Below, in pieces: positions 4,466-11,369 of a stretch of DNA of 16,111 nt. Positions within the stretch are counted from its first letter, which is position 1. Each line of letters begins with the position of its first letter. The translations under genes and the position numbers were made by a program. The notes beneath the pieces were generated by a model that had not been told where the DNA came from, searched no databases, and saw only the letters and a program-made list of their open reading frames with translations. The stretch spans positions 1-16,111 of the forward strand of contig CALFYL010000035.1 in assembly GCA_937952135.1 (NCBI GenBank). The letters run 5' to 3'. The DNA comes from an uncultured Planctomycetia bacterium. GTDB lineage: Bacteria; Planctomycetota; UBA1135; GCA-002686595.

Positions 4466-6679
4466 ATGCACAGCTCGACACTCTTGTTTGCGGCGTCTCT
4501 CACGCTCTTCCAACTTCCCGGCTCTGTGACCCAGGGCGACGAACTCGCGGCGGAACGCGCGGCCGCCCGCGCCCGCTACCTGAAAGTCGAGGCCGAGCTC
4601 TCGCGCGCGAGCCTCGACGCTCTCGCCCCGGAGCAACGCGCCGCTCGCGCGCGCCTGCTCGACGTGCTCGATGCCTACGTCGTGCGCGCGGACTTCGGAG
4701 TGCAGGAGCTCGACCCCGGCTCGCGCCTCCCGCAGTTCGTCGACTTCGAAGGCCGGCGCTGCGCGATCGCCGAGCTGCTCCACGCCACCGGCGAGGACGC
4801 GCTCGTCCATGCCGTCGCCGCGCAGAACAACACGGCCTGGATCGCCGACCTCTCCGAGGACGCACATTTCCTCGGATGGTTGGAGCGCCACGGCCTCGCG
4901 CTCGACGAAGCCGCGCGCATCCAAGGTCCGTCGATGCCGCGCATCCCCGAAGCGCCCGTGCCCGGCGATGTGGTGCCGACGTCACCCGGCGGACCTGGCT
5001 TCCCGTCCTCGCCCGGCGGCGGCGCGCCGAGTTCGCCCGGCTCGCCCCGCAGCCCCGGCGGTTTCGCACCGCCGAGCGCGCCCACTTCGCCTGGCGCGAG
5101 CGGTCCGAGTTCACCCGGGTCCTCCGGCGGCCCCGGCGGACCGGCCTTCTCCGAGATCGACTCCACGTGGTCGATGTGGTGGGAGTACAACAAGATCGAG
5201 TTCCTGCGGCCGAACCGCTTCGAACTCTCGCTGCCCGGCGACGACGCCCCCGGCCGCACGACGACCTCGCACCTCGACTTCATGCGGCGCGCCATGTCGG
5301 GCACGCTCCTGCGCGGACTCGAACACCGCGACGCGCGGATCCGCGCAGCGGCGGCCGGCGCACTCGGCCGGATCGGCGGCACGGACGCGGTCGACAAGCT
5401 CGTCCCGCTCCTCGGCGACGCGAACGTGGCGGTGCAGCAGGCGGCGTTGCTCGGACTGGGCGCGACCGGCGCGGCGCCGGCTCAGAAGGTGCTCGTCAAA
5501 GTCGCGCAGCAGGGCAAGCTCGGCCAGGCGCGTGAGTTCGGACGCCGCGAGCGCGCGCTCGCCATCGTGGCGCTCGGCCTCGGCCGGCGCGTGGGCTTCG
5601 ACGCCGGCGCCGACGATGCGGTCGCGAACCTCGCGAAGGACTGCCTGCCCTCGGAGCAGGAGGATTTCGGCATCGCCGCGATGACCTACGCGCTGCTCGC
5701 GCCGTGCGAGAAGTTGACGGCGCTCGCGCGGCAATTCGCCGACGACGGCCGCCTGCCGATGACCGTCCGCTCGCGGGCGACGGAAGCGCTGCGGGAGCGC
5801 GAAGACGCGGGCACGCTCGGCGTGCTGCAGCACCTCGCGTCGGGATCGCGGCTCGAGTTGCGGCGCGCGGCGGCGCTCGCGCTCGGCGAGTTCGACCACC
5901 CGCTCGTGGTGGCCGGCTTGATGACCGCGCACGACCTCGAGAAGGAGCCGGTGGCGAGCTCGTTCCAGCTCGTTTCGCTCGGCCGCCGCGGCGGCGAGAA
6001 GGCGCGCGAGCACTTGATCGAAGTGCTGCGCGGCAAGGACGCGATCGAGCGTCCGTGGGCGGCGCTCGCGCTCGGCATGCTCGCGCGGCGCGACAACGAT
6101 GCGGCGGCGGCGAAGGCGCTCCTCGAGGCGCTTCCGAGCGTGAACAACGCCGAGGATCGGCCGGCCTACTGGCTCGCGCTCGGTCTGTCGCGCGCGCCGC
6201 AGGCGTTGGGCGTGCTGCGCACGGCGCTCGGCGAGGCCGCCGAACCGCGCGCTCGCATGTACGCTGCGCAGGCGCTGGCGCTGCTCGGCGGCGACGCGGT
6301 CCGCGACGCGCTGCTCGCGCAGCTCGAGTCGGAGCGTTCGCCGCTCGTGCGTTCGCAGCTCGCGCTCGCGCTCGGCGTGCTCGGCGAAGCGGACGACCTC
6401 GACGAGATCGTCGCCACGCTCGACGCGGTCCGCGAACCGGCGCTCCAGGGCCAGGTTGCCGCGGCCATCGCCTTCCACGGCTCCAGCGCCGCGCTCGCGC
6501 AACTCGGCTCGCTGCTCGCGAGCGAAGAGCTCGAGCCCGCCGCTCGCGCCGCGGCGATGGACGGCCTCGGGATGATGCTGACCCGCGGCCCGGCGCTCTC
6601 GCTGAACGACTCCTCGCGTTCGGCGAACTACCCGCTGTTCCCGAACTGGCTGCGCGAGGTTTACGCGACGACGTTCTGA
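4466..6679 (+). CDS. Secreted HEAT-repeat protein with N-terminal conserved domain and Pro/Gly/Ser linker
   Basis: This 737-aa protein starts at an ATG 7 bases after AAGGAA (4454-4459). Its Sec signal peptide is ~1-22. Residues ~35-155 form a conserved domain with the pattern LPQFVDFEGRRCAIAELL, NN.AWI..L and a close LALDEAARIQGPS, which I recognise from secreted proteins of Myxococcota and Bacteroidota; function unknown. Residues ~165-228 are a low-complexity linker of SPG/GGP units. A WSMWWEYNK motif (235-243) introduces ~480 residues of HEAT-like helical repeats (for example RIRAAAAGALGRIGG and SPLVRSQLALALGVLG), a protein-protein interaction scaffold. The C-terminus ends PLFPNWLREVYATTF. 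It is divergent from the ATPase gene and followed by a strong terminator. A degraded paralogue of its 3' end lies at 7190-7442. Confidence 0.9.
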   Translation: MHSSTLLFAASLTLFQLPGSVTQGDELAAERAAARARYLKVEAELSRASLDALAPEQRAARARLLDVLDAYVVRADFGVQELDPGSRLPQFVDFEGRRCAIAELLHATGEDALVHAVAAQNNTAWIADLSEDAHFLGWLERHGLALDEAARIQGPSMPRIPEAPVPGDVVPTSPGGPGFPSSPGGGAPSSPGSPRSPGGFAPPSAPTSPGASGPSSPGSSGGPGGPAFSEIDSTWSMWWEYNKIEFLRPNRFELSLPGDDAPGRTTTSHLDFMRRAMSGTLLRGLEHRDARIRAAAAGALGRIGGTDAVDKLVPLLGDANVAVQQAALLGLGATGAAPAQKVLVKVAQQGKLGQAREFGRRERALAIVALGLGRRVGFDAGADDAVANLAKDCLPSEQEDFGIAAMTYALLAPCEKLTALARQFADDGRLPMTVRSRATEALREREDAGTLGVLQHLASGSRLELRRAAALALGEFDHPLVVAGLMTAHDLEKEPVASSFQLVSLGRRGGEKAREHLIEVLRGKDAIERPWAALALGMLARRDNDAAAAKALLEALPSVNNAEDRPAYWLALGLSRAPQALGVLRTALGEAAEPRARMYAAQALALLGGDAVRDALLAQLESERSPLVRSQLALALGVLGEADDLDEIVATLDAVREPALQGQVAAAIAFHGSSAALAQLGSLLASEELEPAARAAAMDGLGMMLTRGPALSLNDSSRSANYPLFPNWLREVYATTF

Positions 6680-6712
6680 GCCGCGAGCGGGCTGCGAGTT
6701 CAGCCGAAATCA

Positions 6713-6747
6713 GCGGGGCGTTCGCGTTGTTCGCGCGGACGCCCCGC
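6713..6747 (+). terminator. Terminator hairpin of the HEAT-repeat gene
   Basis: GCGGGGCGT (6713-6721) pairs with ACGCCCCGC (6739-6747), with further CGCG/CGCG pairing inside. It starts 34 bases after the stop codon and is followed by TCT rather than a long T-run. A closely similar hairpin recurs after the HEAT remnant at 7465-7496. Confidence 0.75.
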
Positions 6748-6889
6748 TCTGCGTTGAGCCCCCATCGGTGCGCGTCGAGAACTCTCGACCGCACCTGAAA
6801 CGGGCTCGCATCGCGCCTCGTTCGGGCCCCACGTACGCGGAAGAACTGCTCGATCCGCCGCGTGCCTTCGCTCGTCCGACGACCCGCCC

Positions 6890-7116
6890 GTCGAACACGA
6901 AGTGCTCGAAGGGGGCGCCGATGTCGGCGGAGCCGGGCTGAGGCGCGCCGCGGTGGCCGAGTTCGTTCACGAGCGCTACGTCGAAGAAGTGGAAGCACGG
7001 CGCCCGAGAAAGTTGCCGCCGCCGCGCAGCAGGGTGCTCTTGCCGAACTGACGCGGACCCCACAGGGAGCAGGTGGTGCGGGCGAGATCGGCCGCAGTCA
7101 CAACGCGGTTTATCAT
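6890..7116 (-). pseudogene. Remnant of an AAA_14/DUF4143-type ATPase gene
   Basis: On the minus strand an ATG at 7116 opens MINRVVTAADLARTTCSLWG followed by PRQFGKSTLLRGGG, which holds an intact Walker A (GPRQFGKST) in the position expected for the AAA_14/DUF4143 ATPases. This frame stops at 6976-6978 after 46 codons. A shifted frame continues as CFHFFDVALVNELGHRG and GAPFEHFVFD (6997-6890), which resembles the C-terminal DUF4143 portion (FFD.GVVN.L..RG ... G..FEHFV). The ~300 central residues are missing, so a large internal deletion plus frameshift has destroyed the gene. Below 6890 the similarity fades. It is a different ATPase family from the intact one at 2743-4128. Confidence 0.72.
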
Positions 7117-7119
7117 GAT

Positions 7120-7142
7120 GATCCGCAGTCGGGTTGCGGATC
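7120..7142. promoter_or_regulatory. Inverted repeat just upstream of the ATPase remnant
   Basis: GATCCGCA (7120-7127) and TGCGGATC (7135-7142) are perfect 8-bp arms with a 7-base spacer, ending 4 bases before the remnant ATG at 7116. The position suggests an old operator of the divergent locus, comparable to the palindrome at 4149-4172 but of different sequence. A role is inferred from position only. Confidence 0.45.
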
Positions 7143-7189
7143 GTCACGGCTTCCACGGTCAGGTTCTCGCCTCCAACCTTCGTGCGTCG

Positions 7190-7442
7190 CTGACCGTCGG
7201 CAGCCGAACTTCGCCGCTCGTGCGTTCGCAACTTGCGCTCGCGCTCGGTGTGCTCGCCGCCGAGCCGAGCGCGAGGCGATCTACAGCACACTCGAGCAGC
7301 GCGGCCTGCTCAAAAGAACACGAGGCGGCGACCGCCAGCCCCGACCCTCAAAGCGGAAGGGAATTTCGTGACCCCACAGCCTTCGGTGAACGATCCGCTG
7401 TTCCCGAACTGGCTGCGCGGTGTCTACGCGACGACGTTCTGA
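7190..7442 (+). pseudogene. Remnant of a HEAT-repeat paralogue (C-terminal pieces)
   Basis: Two pieces match the 3' part of the gene at 4466-6679. Bases 7210-7258 are nearly identical to 6337-6385 and encode SPLVRSQLALALGVL in both copies. Bases 7393-7447 match 6630-6684 and encode NDPLFPNWLRGVYATTF plus the stop, against NYPLFPNWLREVYATTF in the intact gene. The two pieces are in different frames, and the ~240 bases that should separate them are replaced by ~130 unrelated bases. A GTG at 7368 behind GGAAGG could in principle start a 24-aa peptide ending in this tail, but I take that as chance. The remnant is clearly non-functional as a HEAT protein. Confidence 0.78.
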
Positions 7443-7464
7443 GTCGCGTTCTCGATCGATGAAG

Positions 7465-7496
7465 GGGCGTTCGCGCGATCGAGAGCGCGGACGCCC
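7465..7496 (+). terminator. Terminator-like hairpin after the HEAT remnant
   Basis: GGGCGT (7465-7470) pairs with ACGCCC (7491-7496); a G-T pair and CGCGC/GCGCG continue the stem inward to about 12 bp. It matches the terminator of the intact HEAT gene in sequence (GGGCGTTCGCG...GCGGACGCCC) and in distance from the stop codon, so it was probably inherited with the duplicated 3' end. Confidence 0.65.
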
Positions 7497-7820
7497 TGCA
7501 ACGCGTCACGGCGGCGGTCGCGCGTGGAACGCGATCACCGCGTGCCGTCGCGCAACAGGGTCGTGCTCGATCGTTGCACTTCCTTCGATCTCGAGTGCAG
7601 GAACGACAATCCGAGGCGTCGCCGCGCTGCGGAATTTCGCGCGCAACTGCCGAGAAATCCGGCCGAAACCGCACGCGCGAGGTCGAGAGCGCAGCGTGAG
7701 CCGTTGCGCGCTTCGCAGGCATGTGCATTGCGCAACAGCTGGCACGCGGCTCTTCACGCGCTTGAGTCTGCATGTCGCAGGCAGGGGCGCGTCGACTCCG
7801 TCTCGTACCTCGAGGTCCCC
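7497..7820. other. Gene-free stretch upstream of the FG-GAP gene
   Basis: I see no credible gene here on either strand. Open frames are Arg/Ser-rich shadows. The base composition is slightly less GC-rich than in the genes. A promoter for the FG-GAP gene is expected but no clear -35/-10 pair stands out. Confidence 0.5.
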
Positions 7821-9380
7821 ATGCACACTCTGCGGAACATCCTCTCGTCGTTCGCCGCAGCCGCGGCGCTCGTTTCCACCGTGCACGCACAGTGCACCGA
7901 CTATCAACTTCGCCCGACGCTGCAGGTCACCGGAGGCGACCCACGCGACGTCTCGTTCGGCAGGGTCGACGGCGACGCGCACCTTGACCTCGTCGTGCCG
8001 GAGTACCTCTCCGGTTTCGTGCGCGTGAGCCTTGGCCACGGCGATGGGACGTTTTCCGCGCCGGTCGGCTGGCCGGCAGGCGAACGCCCGCGCGCAGCGC
8101 AACTCGGCGATCTCGACGGCGACGGCGATCTCGACATCGCCGTCTGCAACGAGGGTTCGCTCGCCGGCGCGGGTTGGCAGGGCTACGGGCTGACCGTGCT
8201 GTGGAACTCGAACGGCACGTTCGGATCGTCGAGCTTCTTTGCGCTGCCCAGCGGCGTGATTCTCGCGCGCGATCTCGCGGTCGGAGACGTCGACGCGGAC
8301 GGCGACATCGATGTCGCGATGGTCGCGAAGGGCTCCGGGCTCAACAACAGCAAGCTGGCGTCGTTCGTCAACCTCGGCGGCGGCTCGTTCGCGCCCGCGA
8401 CGCTCGCGACGACGGGCTACGACCCGATCGCGCTCGAACTCGGCGACCTCAACGGCGATGCGTGGCTCGACGCGGTGACCGTGAACGCGACGAGCAGTTC
8501 GATGACGATCCTCAACGGGACCGCGAACGGCAGCTTCGTGACGGTCTTCGGCCATTCGGCCGGCTCGACGCCGAACGGGATCGCGCTCGGCGATCTCGAT
8601 GGCGACGGGGACCTCGACGGCGTCCTGTCGTATCGCTACGGGTTGCTCGTGCTGCTCAACACGAACGGCATCCTCGAGTGGAGCTCGACCCTGAGCGCCG
8701 GTCTCTACCCCTTCGGCGTCGCGTGCGCCGACCTCGATCGCGACGGCGCGCTCGACGTGATCAGCACCGATGCGCCCACCGACACGCTGTACGTGTTCGA
8801 CGGCGACGGAGCCGCGGGATTTTCGCTGCGAACCTCCTTCGTCGTCGGCGACAACCCCTCGTTCATCGAGCCGGTGGACATCGATCAGGACGGCGACCTC
8901 GACCTCGGCGTCCTCGTCTACAACGACGATGGTGTGAAGCTGCTCGAGAACGCCTGTTTGCTCGGCACGTACTGCGTCGCGAAGCCGAATTCTCTCGGGT
9001 GCCTGCCCTCGATCGGCTGGAGCGGCGTTCCCAGCCTCGCGGGTCTCGACGACTTCCACGTCACGGCCTCGTCGGAGCTCTCGGGCAAGGTGGGGCTCGC
9101 GTTCTTCGGGGCCGCACCCGCGGCCCTGCCCTTCGGCGGCGGCACGCTCTGCGTCCATCCGCCGCTCGTCCGCACGCCCCCGCAGACCGCGTCCGGCCCG
9201 AGTTCGCCCAGCGACTGCTCGGGCGCCTACGACTTCCACGCGCAGACCGCCTGGCTGCTCGCGCACGGCTGGGGCGCGGGCGCATCGCTGCACGCGCAGT
9301 ACTGGGCCCGCGATCCGTCCCACCCCGACGGCTCGACGATCTCGCTCAGCAACGCACTCGTGTTCGAGGTGCTGCCCTGA
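7821..9380 (+). CDS. Secreted FG-GAP/VCBS-repeat protein with planctomycete-type C-terminal domain
   Basis: The 519-aa protein starts at an ATG behind GAGG (7812-7815). Its Sec signal peptide ends at VHA-Q (residue 23/24). Residues ~40-375 hold seven calcium-binding-type repeats with the FG-GAP/VCBS signature, for example DLDGDGDLDIAV, DVDADGDIDVAM, DLNGDAWLDAV and DIDQDGDLDLGV, which predict a beta-propeller in the cell envelope or outside the cell. From residue ~379 the sequence changes to a Cys/Gly/Trp-rich tail (CLLGTYCVAK ... FHAQTAWLLAHGW ... HAQYWARDP ... LSNALVFEVLP) that I recognise as a recurrent C-terminal module of secreted planctomycete proteins. Role: probably adhesion, surface structure or carbohydrate contact; not determinable here. 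It seems to be monocistronic. Confidence 0.93.
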   Translation: MHTLRNILSSFAAAAALVSTVHAQCTDYQLRPTLQVTGGDPRDVSFGRVDGDAHLDLVVPEYLSGFVRVSLGHGDGTFSAPVGWPAGERPRAAQLGDLDGDGDLDIAVCNEGSLAGAGWQGYGLTVLWNSNGTFGSSSFFALPSGVILARDLAVGDVDADGDIDVAMVAKGSGLNNSKLASFVNLGGGSFAPATLATTGYDPIALELGDLNGDAWLDAVTVNATSSSMTILNGTANGSFVTVFGHSAGSTPNGIALGDLDGDGDLDGVLSYRYGLLVLLNTNGILEWSSTLSAGLYPFGVACADLDRDGALDVISTDAPTDTLYVFDGDGAAGFSLRTSFVVGDNPSFIEPVDIDQDGDLDLGVLVYNDDGVKLLENACLLGTYCVAKPNSLGCLPSIGWSGVPSLAGLDDFHVTASSELSGKVGLAFFGAAPAALPFGGGTLCVHPPLVRTPPQTASGPSSPSDCSGAYDFHAQTAWLLAHGWGAGASLHAQYWARDPSHPDGSTISLSNALVFEVLP

Positions 9381-9413
9381 GCCGCGCCCACCAGTCCCGA
9401 ATCTCAAAGCTCA

Positions 9414-9480
9414 CGGGACGTTCGTGACCTCGCGCGCGCTGATGCGACATTCGGGCGCGCGAACGAGCGCGCGGATGCCC
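9414..9480 (+). terminator. Terminator-like hairpin cluster after the FG-GAP gene
   Basis: Within the 100 bases after the stop, TCGCGCGC (9430-9437) pairs with GCGCGCGA (9455-9462). The outer ends GGGACGTTCG (9415-9424) and GCGGATGCCC (9471-9480) resemble the arms of the hairpins at 6713 and 7465. The fold is less regular, so its role as terminator is tentative. Confidence 0.4.
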
Positions 9481-9563
9481 TGCTCACTTGCGCTCGACTG
9501 TCCCGGGCTTCGCGACGAGCGCAACTCGGCGCCTCGATGTCGGAGCTGGAATAGGATGAGCAC

Positions 9564-9824
9564 GTGTCGAGCGAAGAAGTTGAGCGCAGCATCCGGGCGT
9601 TTCTGGACGGCTCCGGCGAACCCTGGGACTGGGATGACTTCATCTCCGTCCCCTTGCGCGATTCCACACTCGACGCAGTTCGGGTCGAGTGCGCCCGTCT
9701 GCCGGAGCGGTTCCCACCGACCGCGCCCGGTTGCTATTGCAGCGACGCAGGCATGCTGGAACTGCGGAGGCTGATGGAGACGCTCCGCGTCCAGCGCGAA
9801 GGACGCGCCGGACGCGGGGCGTGA
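9564..9824 (+). CDS. Small conserved hypothetical protein, 86 aa
   Basis: The start is GTG at 9564, 7 bases after AGGA (9553-9556). A nearby ATG at 9556 is in another frame and gives no sensible protein. The 86-residue product has a distinctive core: WDWDDFISVPLRD (21-33), LDAVRVECARLPERFPP (36-52), PGCYCSDAG (55-63) and LRRLMETLR (67-75). I recognise this pattern (W.WDDF.S.P..D..L..VR..C..LP..FPP..PG.YCS..G...LR) as a widespread uncharacterised bacterial protein without an assigned function. No signal peptide or membrane segment. Cys43, Cys57 and Cys59 could bind a metal or form a disulfide. It sits alone between the FG-GAP gene and the nucleotidyltransferase operon. Confidence 0.82.
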   Translation: MSSEEVERSIRAFLDGSGEPWDWDDFISVPLRDSTLDAVRVECARLPERFPPTAPGCYCSDAGMLELRRLMETLRVQREGRAGRGA

Positions 9825-9997
9825 GGACTCCAGCTCCGTTCGAGACGGTGAGCGCGAGTGAGCTAGCGCGAGTTCGTCGAGAACTGGCGCCCGCGCGCGT
9901 GAGCTGTTCGTCGCGCCGAGTTGCGACTCCCGGACGTCCACGCCGCCCGCATCGCGAGACCGCCGGCGGTCGTCAGCGGGCTCGGAGTCGCGGTCGA

Positions 9998-10027
9998 CTT
10001 GACTTTTAAGTCAAGCTGGTCGAAAAT
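9998..10027 (+). promoter_or_regulatory. Promoter with operator-like inverted repeat for the nucleotidyltransferase-XRE operon
   Basis: CTTGACTT (9998-10005) and AAGTCAAG (10008-10015) are perfect 8-bp arms around TT. The left arm contains the -35 hexamer TTGACT (9999-10004). Seventeen bases on lies GAAAAT (10022-10027), a 4-of-6 match to the -10 box. Transcription would start near 10034, about 9 bases before the ATG, and no Shine-Dalgarno is seen. A dimer of the downstream HTH protein bound to the repeat would block the -35, the standard layout for autorepression. Confidence 0.68.
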
Positions 10028-10042
10028 GTCCTACGTGACACC

Positions 10043-10630
10043 ATGAACGCCCCTTCGTCGGCCCTTCCCGACTTCACCCCGAGCGGCCTTCTGCCCCCTG
10101 GCGAGTTTGCGCTCACTTTGGCCGAGCTGCGCAGCTCCACGCTGGTCCGCGGCCCCGAGCGCGGCGCGAACCCCGCGTGGGACGCCACTTGGCGGGCGTA
10201 CTTGGTGGACAACCTCGCTCTCATGGCGCAGCAGCTTTGGACGGTCGGCATCGACGACATCTTCGTCGACGGCTCGTTCGCCGAGGACAAGGCGCACCCG
10301 GGCGACATCGACGGCTACTTCGTCTGCGACGCCCGGCGCTTCGCGACCGGCGCGTTGGAACAGGAACTCAACCGTCTGGACCCAGCGAAGTGCTGGACGT
10401 GGGACCACCGCACCCGGCGGGCCTATCGAGGGTATCCCAAGCTTCAACTGCCCATGTGGCACGCCTACCGCGTGGAGCTGTACCCGCACTTCGCAGGCGC
10501 GATCGCCGGACGCGACGAGCACGGCGAGCCGCTGGAGTTCCCCGCGTTCTTCCGCAAGACACGCGGTTCTGGCGAAGCCAAGGGCATCGTCCGGCTCATC
10601 AAGCAACGAAGCACGGGAGGCGACTCATGA
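10043..10630 (+). CDS. Nucleotidyltransferase-fold protein (DUF6932-like), putative toxin partner of the XRE protein
   Basis: The 195-aa cytosolic protein carries a pol-beta-type nucleotidyltransferase signature: FVDGSF (74-79, Gly77-Ser78), then HPGDIDGYF (85-93) with Asp88 and Asp90, and a later strand YRVELYPHF (142-150) offering Glu145 as third acidic residue. This fits hG[GS]...Dh[DE]h...h[DE]h, so the metal site appears complete. The family is, as I recall it, DUF6932, commonly paired with an HTH gene. The start ATG at 10043 follows the promoter by ~15 bases with no clear Shine-Dalgarno. The stop overlaps the next gene by ATGA. By analogy with MNT and MenT-type systems it may modify nucleic acid (such as tRNA) or protein, but substrate and toxicity are inferred only from family fold and context. 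Confidence 0.83.
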   Translation: MNAPSSALPDFTPSGLLPPGEFALTLAELRSSTLVRGPERGANPAWDATWRAYLVDNLALMAQQLWTVGIDDIFVDGSFAEDKAHPGDIDGYFVCDARRFATGALEQELNRLDPAKCWTWDHRTRRAYRGYPKLQLPMWHAYRVELYPHFAGAIAGRDEHGEPLEFPAFFRKTRGSGEAKGIVRLIKQRSTGGDS

Positions 10631-11097
10631 TTCGCAGTGAAACCGAGTACCAAGAGGCCGTCGCGCGTATCGACGCCGAGCGCGAGCGACTTGCGCAGCA
10701 TGCTGCCGACTGGGCGAAGCAGGGGTTCACGCTCGAGCAGGTCGCCAAGCTCAAGCAGCCGCTGGAGTCGTTCCACCGTCAATTGGTCGAGGAAGTCGAG
10801 AGCTACGAGCGGCTGCGGCGCGGCCAATTCAGCGAGTTCGAGAACCTCGTGGGCCTTGGCCAGACGTTGATCGGCCTGCGCATCGCCCGCGGCCTGACAC
10901 AACGTGAGCTCGCGCGCCGTCTGGGCGTCGACGAGAGCTTGGTGTCACGCGACGAGCGCAACGAGTACCACGGAGTCACCGTCGAACGCGCCAAGCGCAT
11001 CCTGGACGCTCTCGGTGTCCGACTCGTCACCCGTGTCGAGGTCGAGCCCTCTCGAGTCTCGGGGGACAGCACCGATTCGACCGCGATCGCGGTTTGA
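10627..11097 (+). CDS. XRE-family helix-turn-helix protein, putative antitoxin/autoregulator
   Basis: The 156-aa protein begins at an ATG that overlaps the nucleotidyltransferase stop (ATGA), so the two are translated together. Residues ~1-75 are charged and helical, probably a coiled coil for dimerisation or for holding the partner. Residues ~79-136 are a clear XRE HTH: LIGLRIARGLTQRELARRLG, then VDESLVSRDERNEY as turn and recognition helix, then VTVERAKRILDALGVRL. The last ~20 residues are polar and probably disordered. As the second gene of the pair it fits the antitoxin role in toxin-first operons. The likely operator is the inverted repeat at 9998-10015. An alternative is a plain transcriptional regulator with an enzymatic partner. 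Confidence 0.88.
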   Translation: MIRSETEYQEAVARIDAERERLAQHAADWAKQGFTLEQVAKLKQPLESFHRQLVEEVESYERLRRGQFSEFENLVGLGQTLIGLRIARGLTQRELARRLGVDESLVSRDERNEYHGVTVERAKRILDALGVRLVTRVEVEPSRVSGDSTDSTAIAV

Positions 11098-11286
11098 ACC
11101 TGTCGCCACACTCTGGATGTCGGCAACTCGACGCGATCTGTCGGTCTCGAGGCGCTGCGCGGCGACGCGGCGTTCTCGTGTCGGGGGCGCCAATCTCGTT
11201 CCGCATCGAGGCGCGAACATCGCCGTCGCGGTGGACTGTCGTCGTTCAGCGCGGCCACCCTTAAGTTCGGGCGCGCAGACGAAAGC

Positions 11287-11324
11287 GGGCGGGAGCGAGG
11301 CCTTCGCGGCGCACGCTCCCGCCC
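11287..11324. terminator. Strong hairpin between convergent genes (bidirectional terminator)
   Basis: GGGCGGGAGCG (11287-11297) and CGCTCCCGCCC (11314-11324) form a perfect 11-bp GC stem with a 16-base loop. It lies 189 bases after the XRE gene and 46 bases after the stop of the convergent lipoprotein gene, so it could serve both, most likely the lipoprotein gene. No T-run is present on either side. The rest of the 272-base gap shows no gene. Confidence 0.7.
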
Positions 11325-11369
11325 GTGTCGCTGTCCGCGCTTCAGTGCAGGCGTTTCAGCGCAACGTCG

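Noticed and set aside
4152..4481. 109-aa minus-strand open frame in the ATPase/HEAT intergenic region
   Set aside because: Its composition is not absurd, but it has no Shine-Dalgarno, overlaps both the HEAT start and the divergent promoter, and shows no recognisable motif. A homology search would decide.
2965..5535. 856-aa plus-strand open frame
   Set aside because: It is antisense to the ATPase, crosses the divergent promoter and then runs out of frame through the HEAT gene; the composition is that of a shadow.
5111..6998. Long minus-strand frames antisense to the HEAT gene
   Set aside because: Arg/Glu/Ala-rich antisense shadows of a repeat gene with strong codon bias. No start signals or motifs.
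7368..7442. 24-codon GTG frame behind GGAAGG ending in NWLRGVYATTF
   Set aside because: It is the tail of the HEAT remnant; the start signal is probably chance.
7740..7760. sigma-54-like TGGCACG before the FG-GAP gene
   Set aside because: The matching -12 TTGC element at the fixed spacing is absent.
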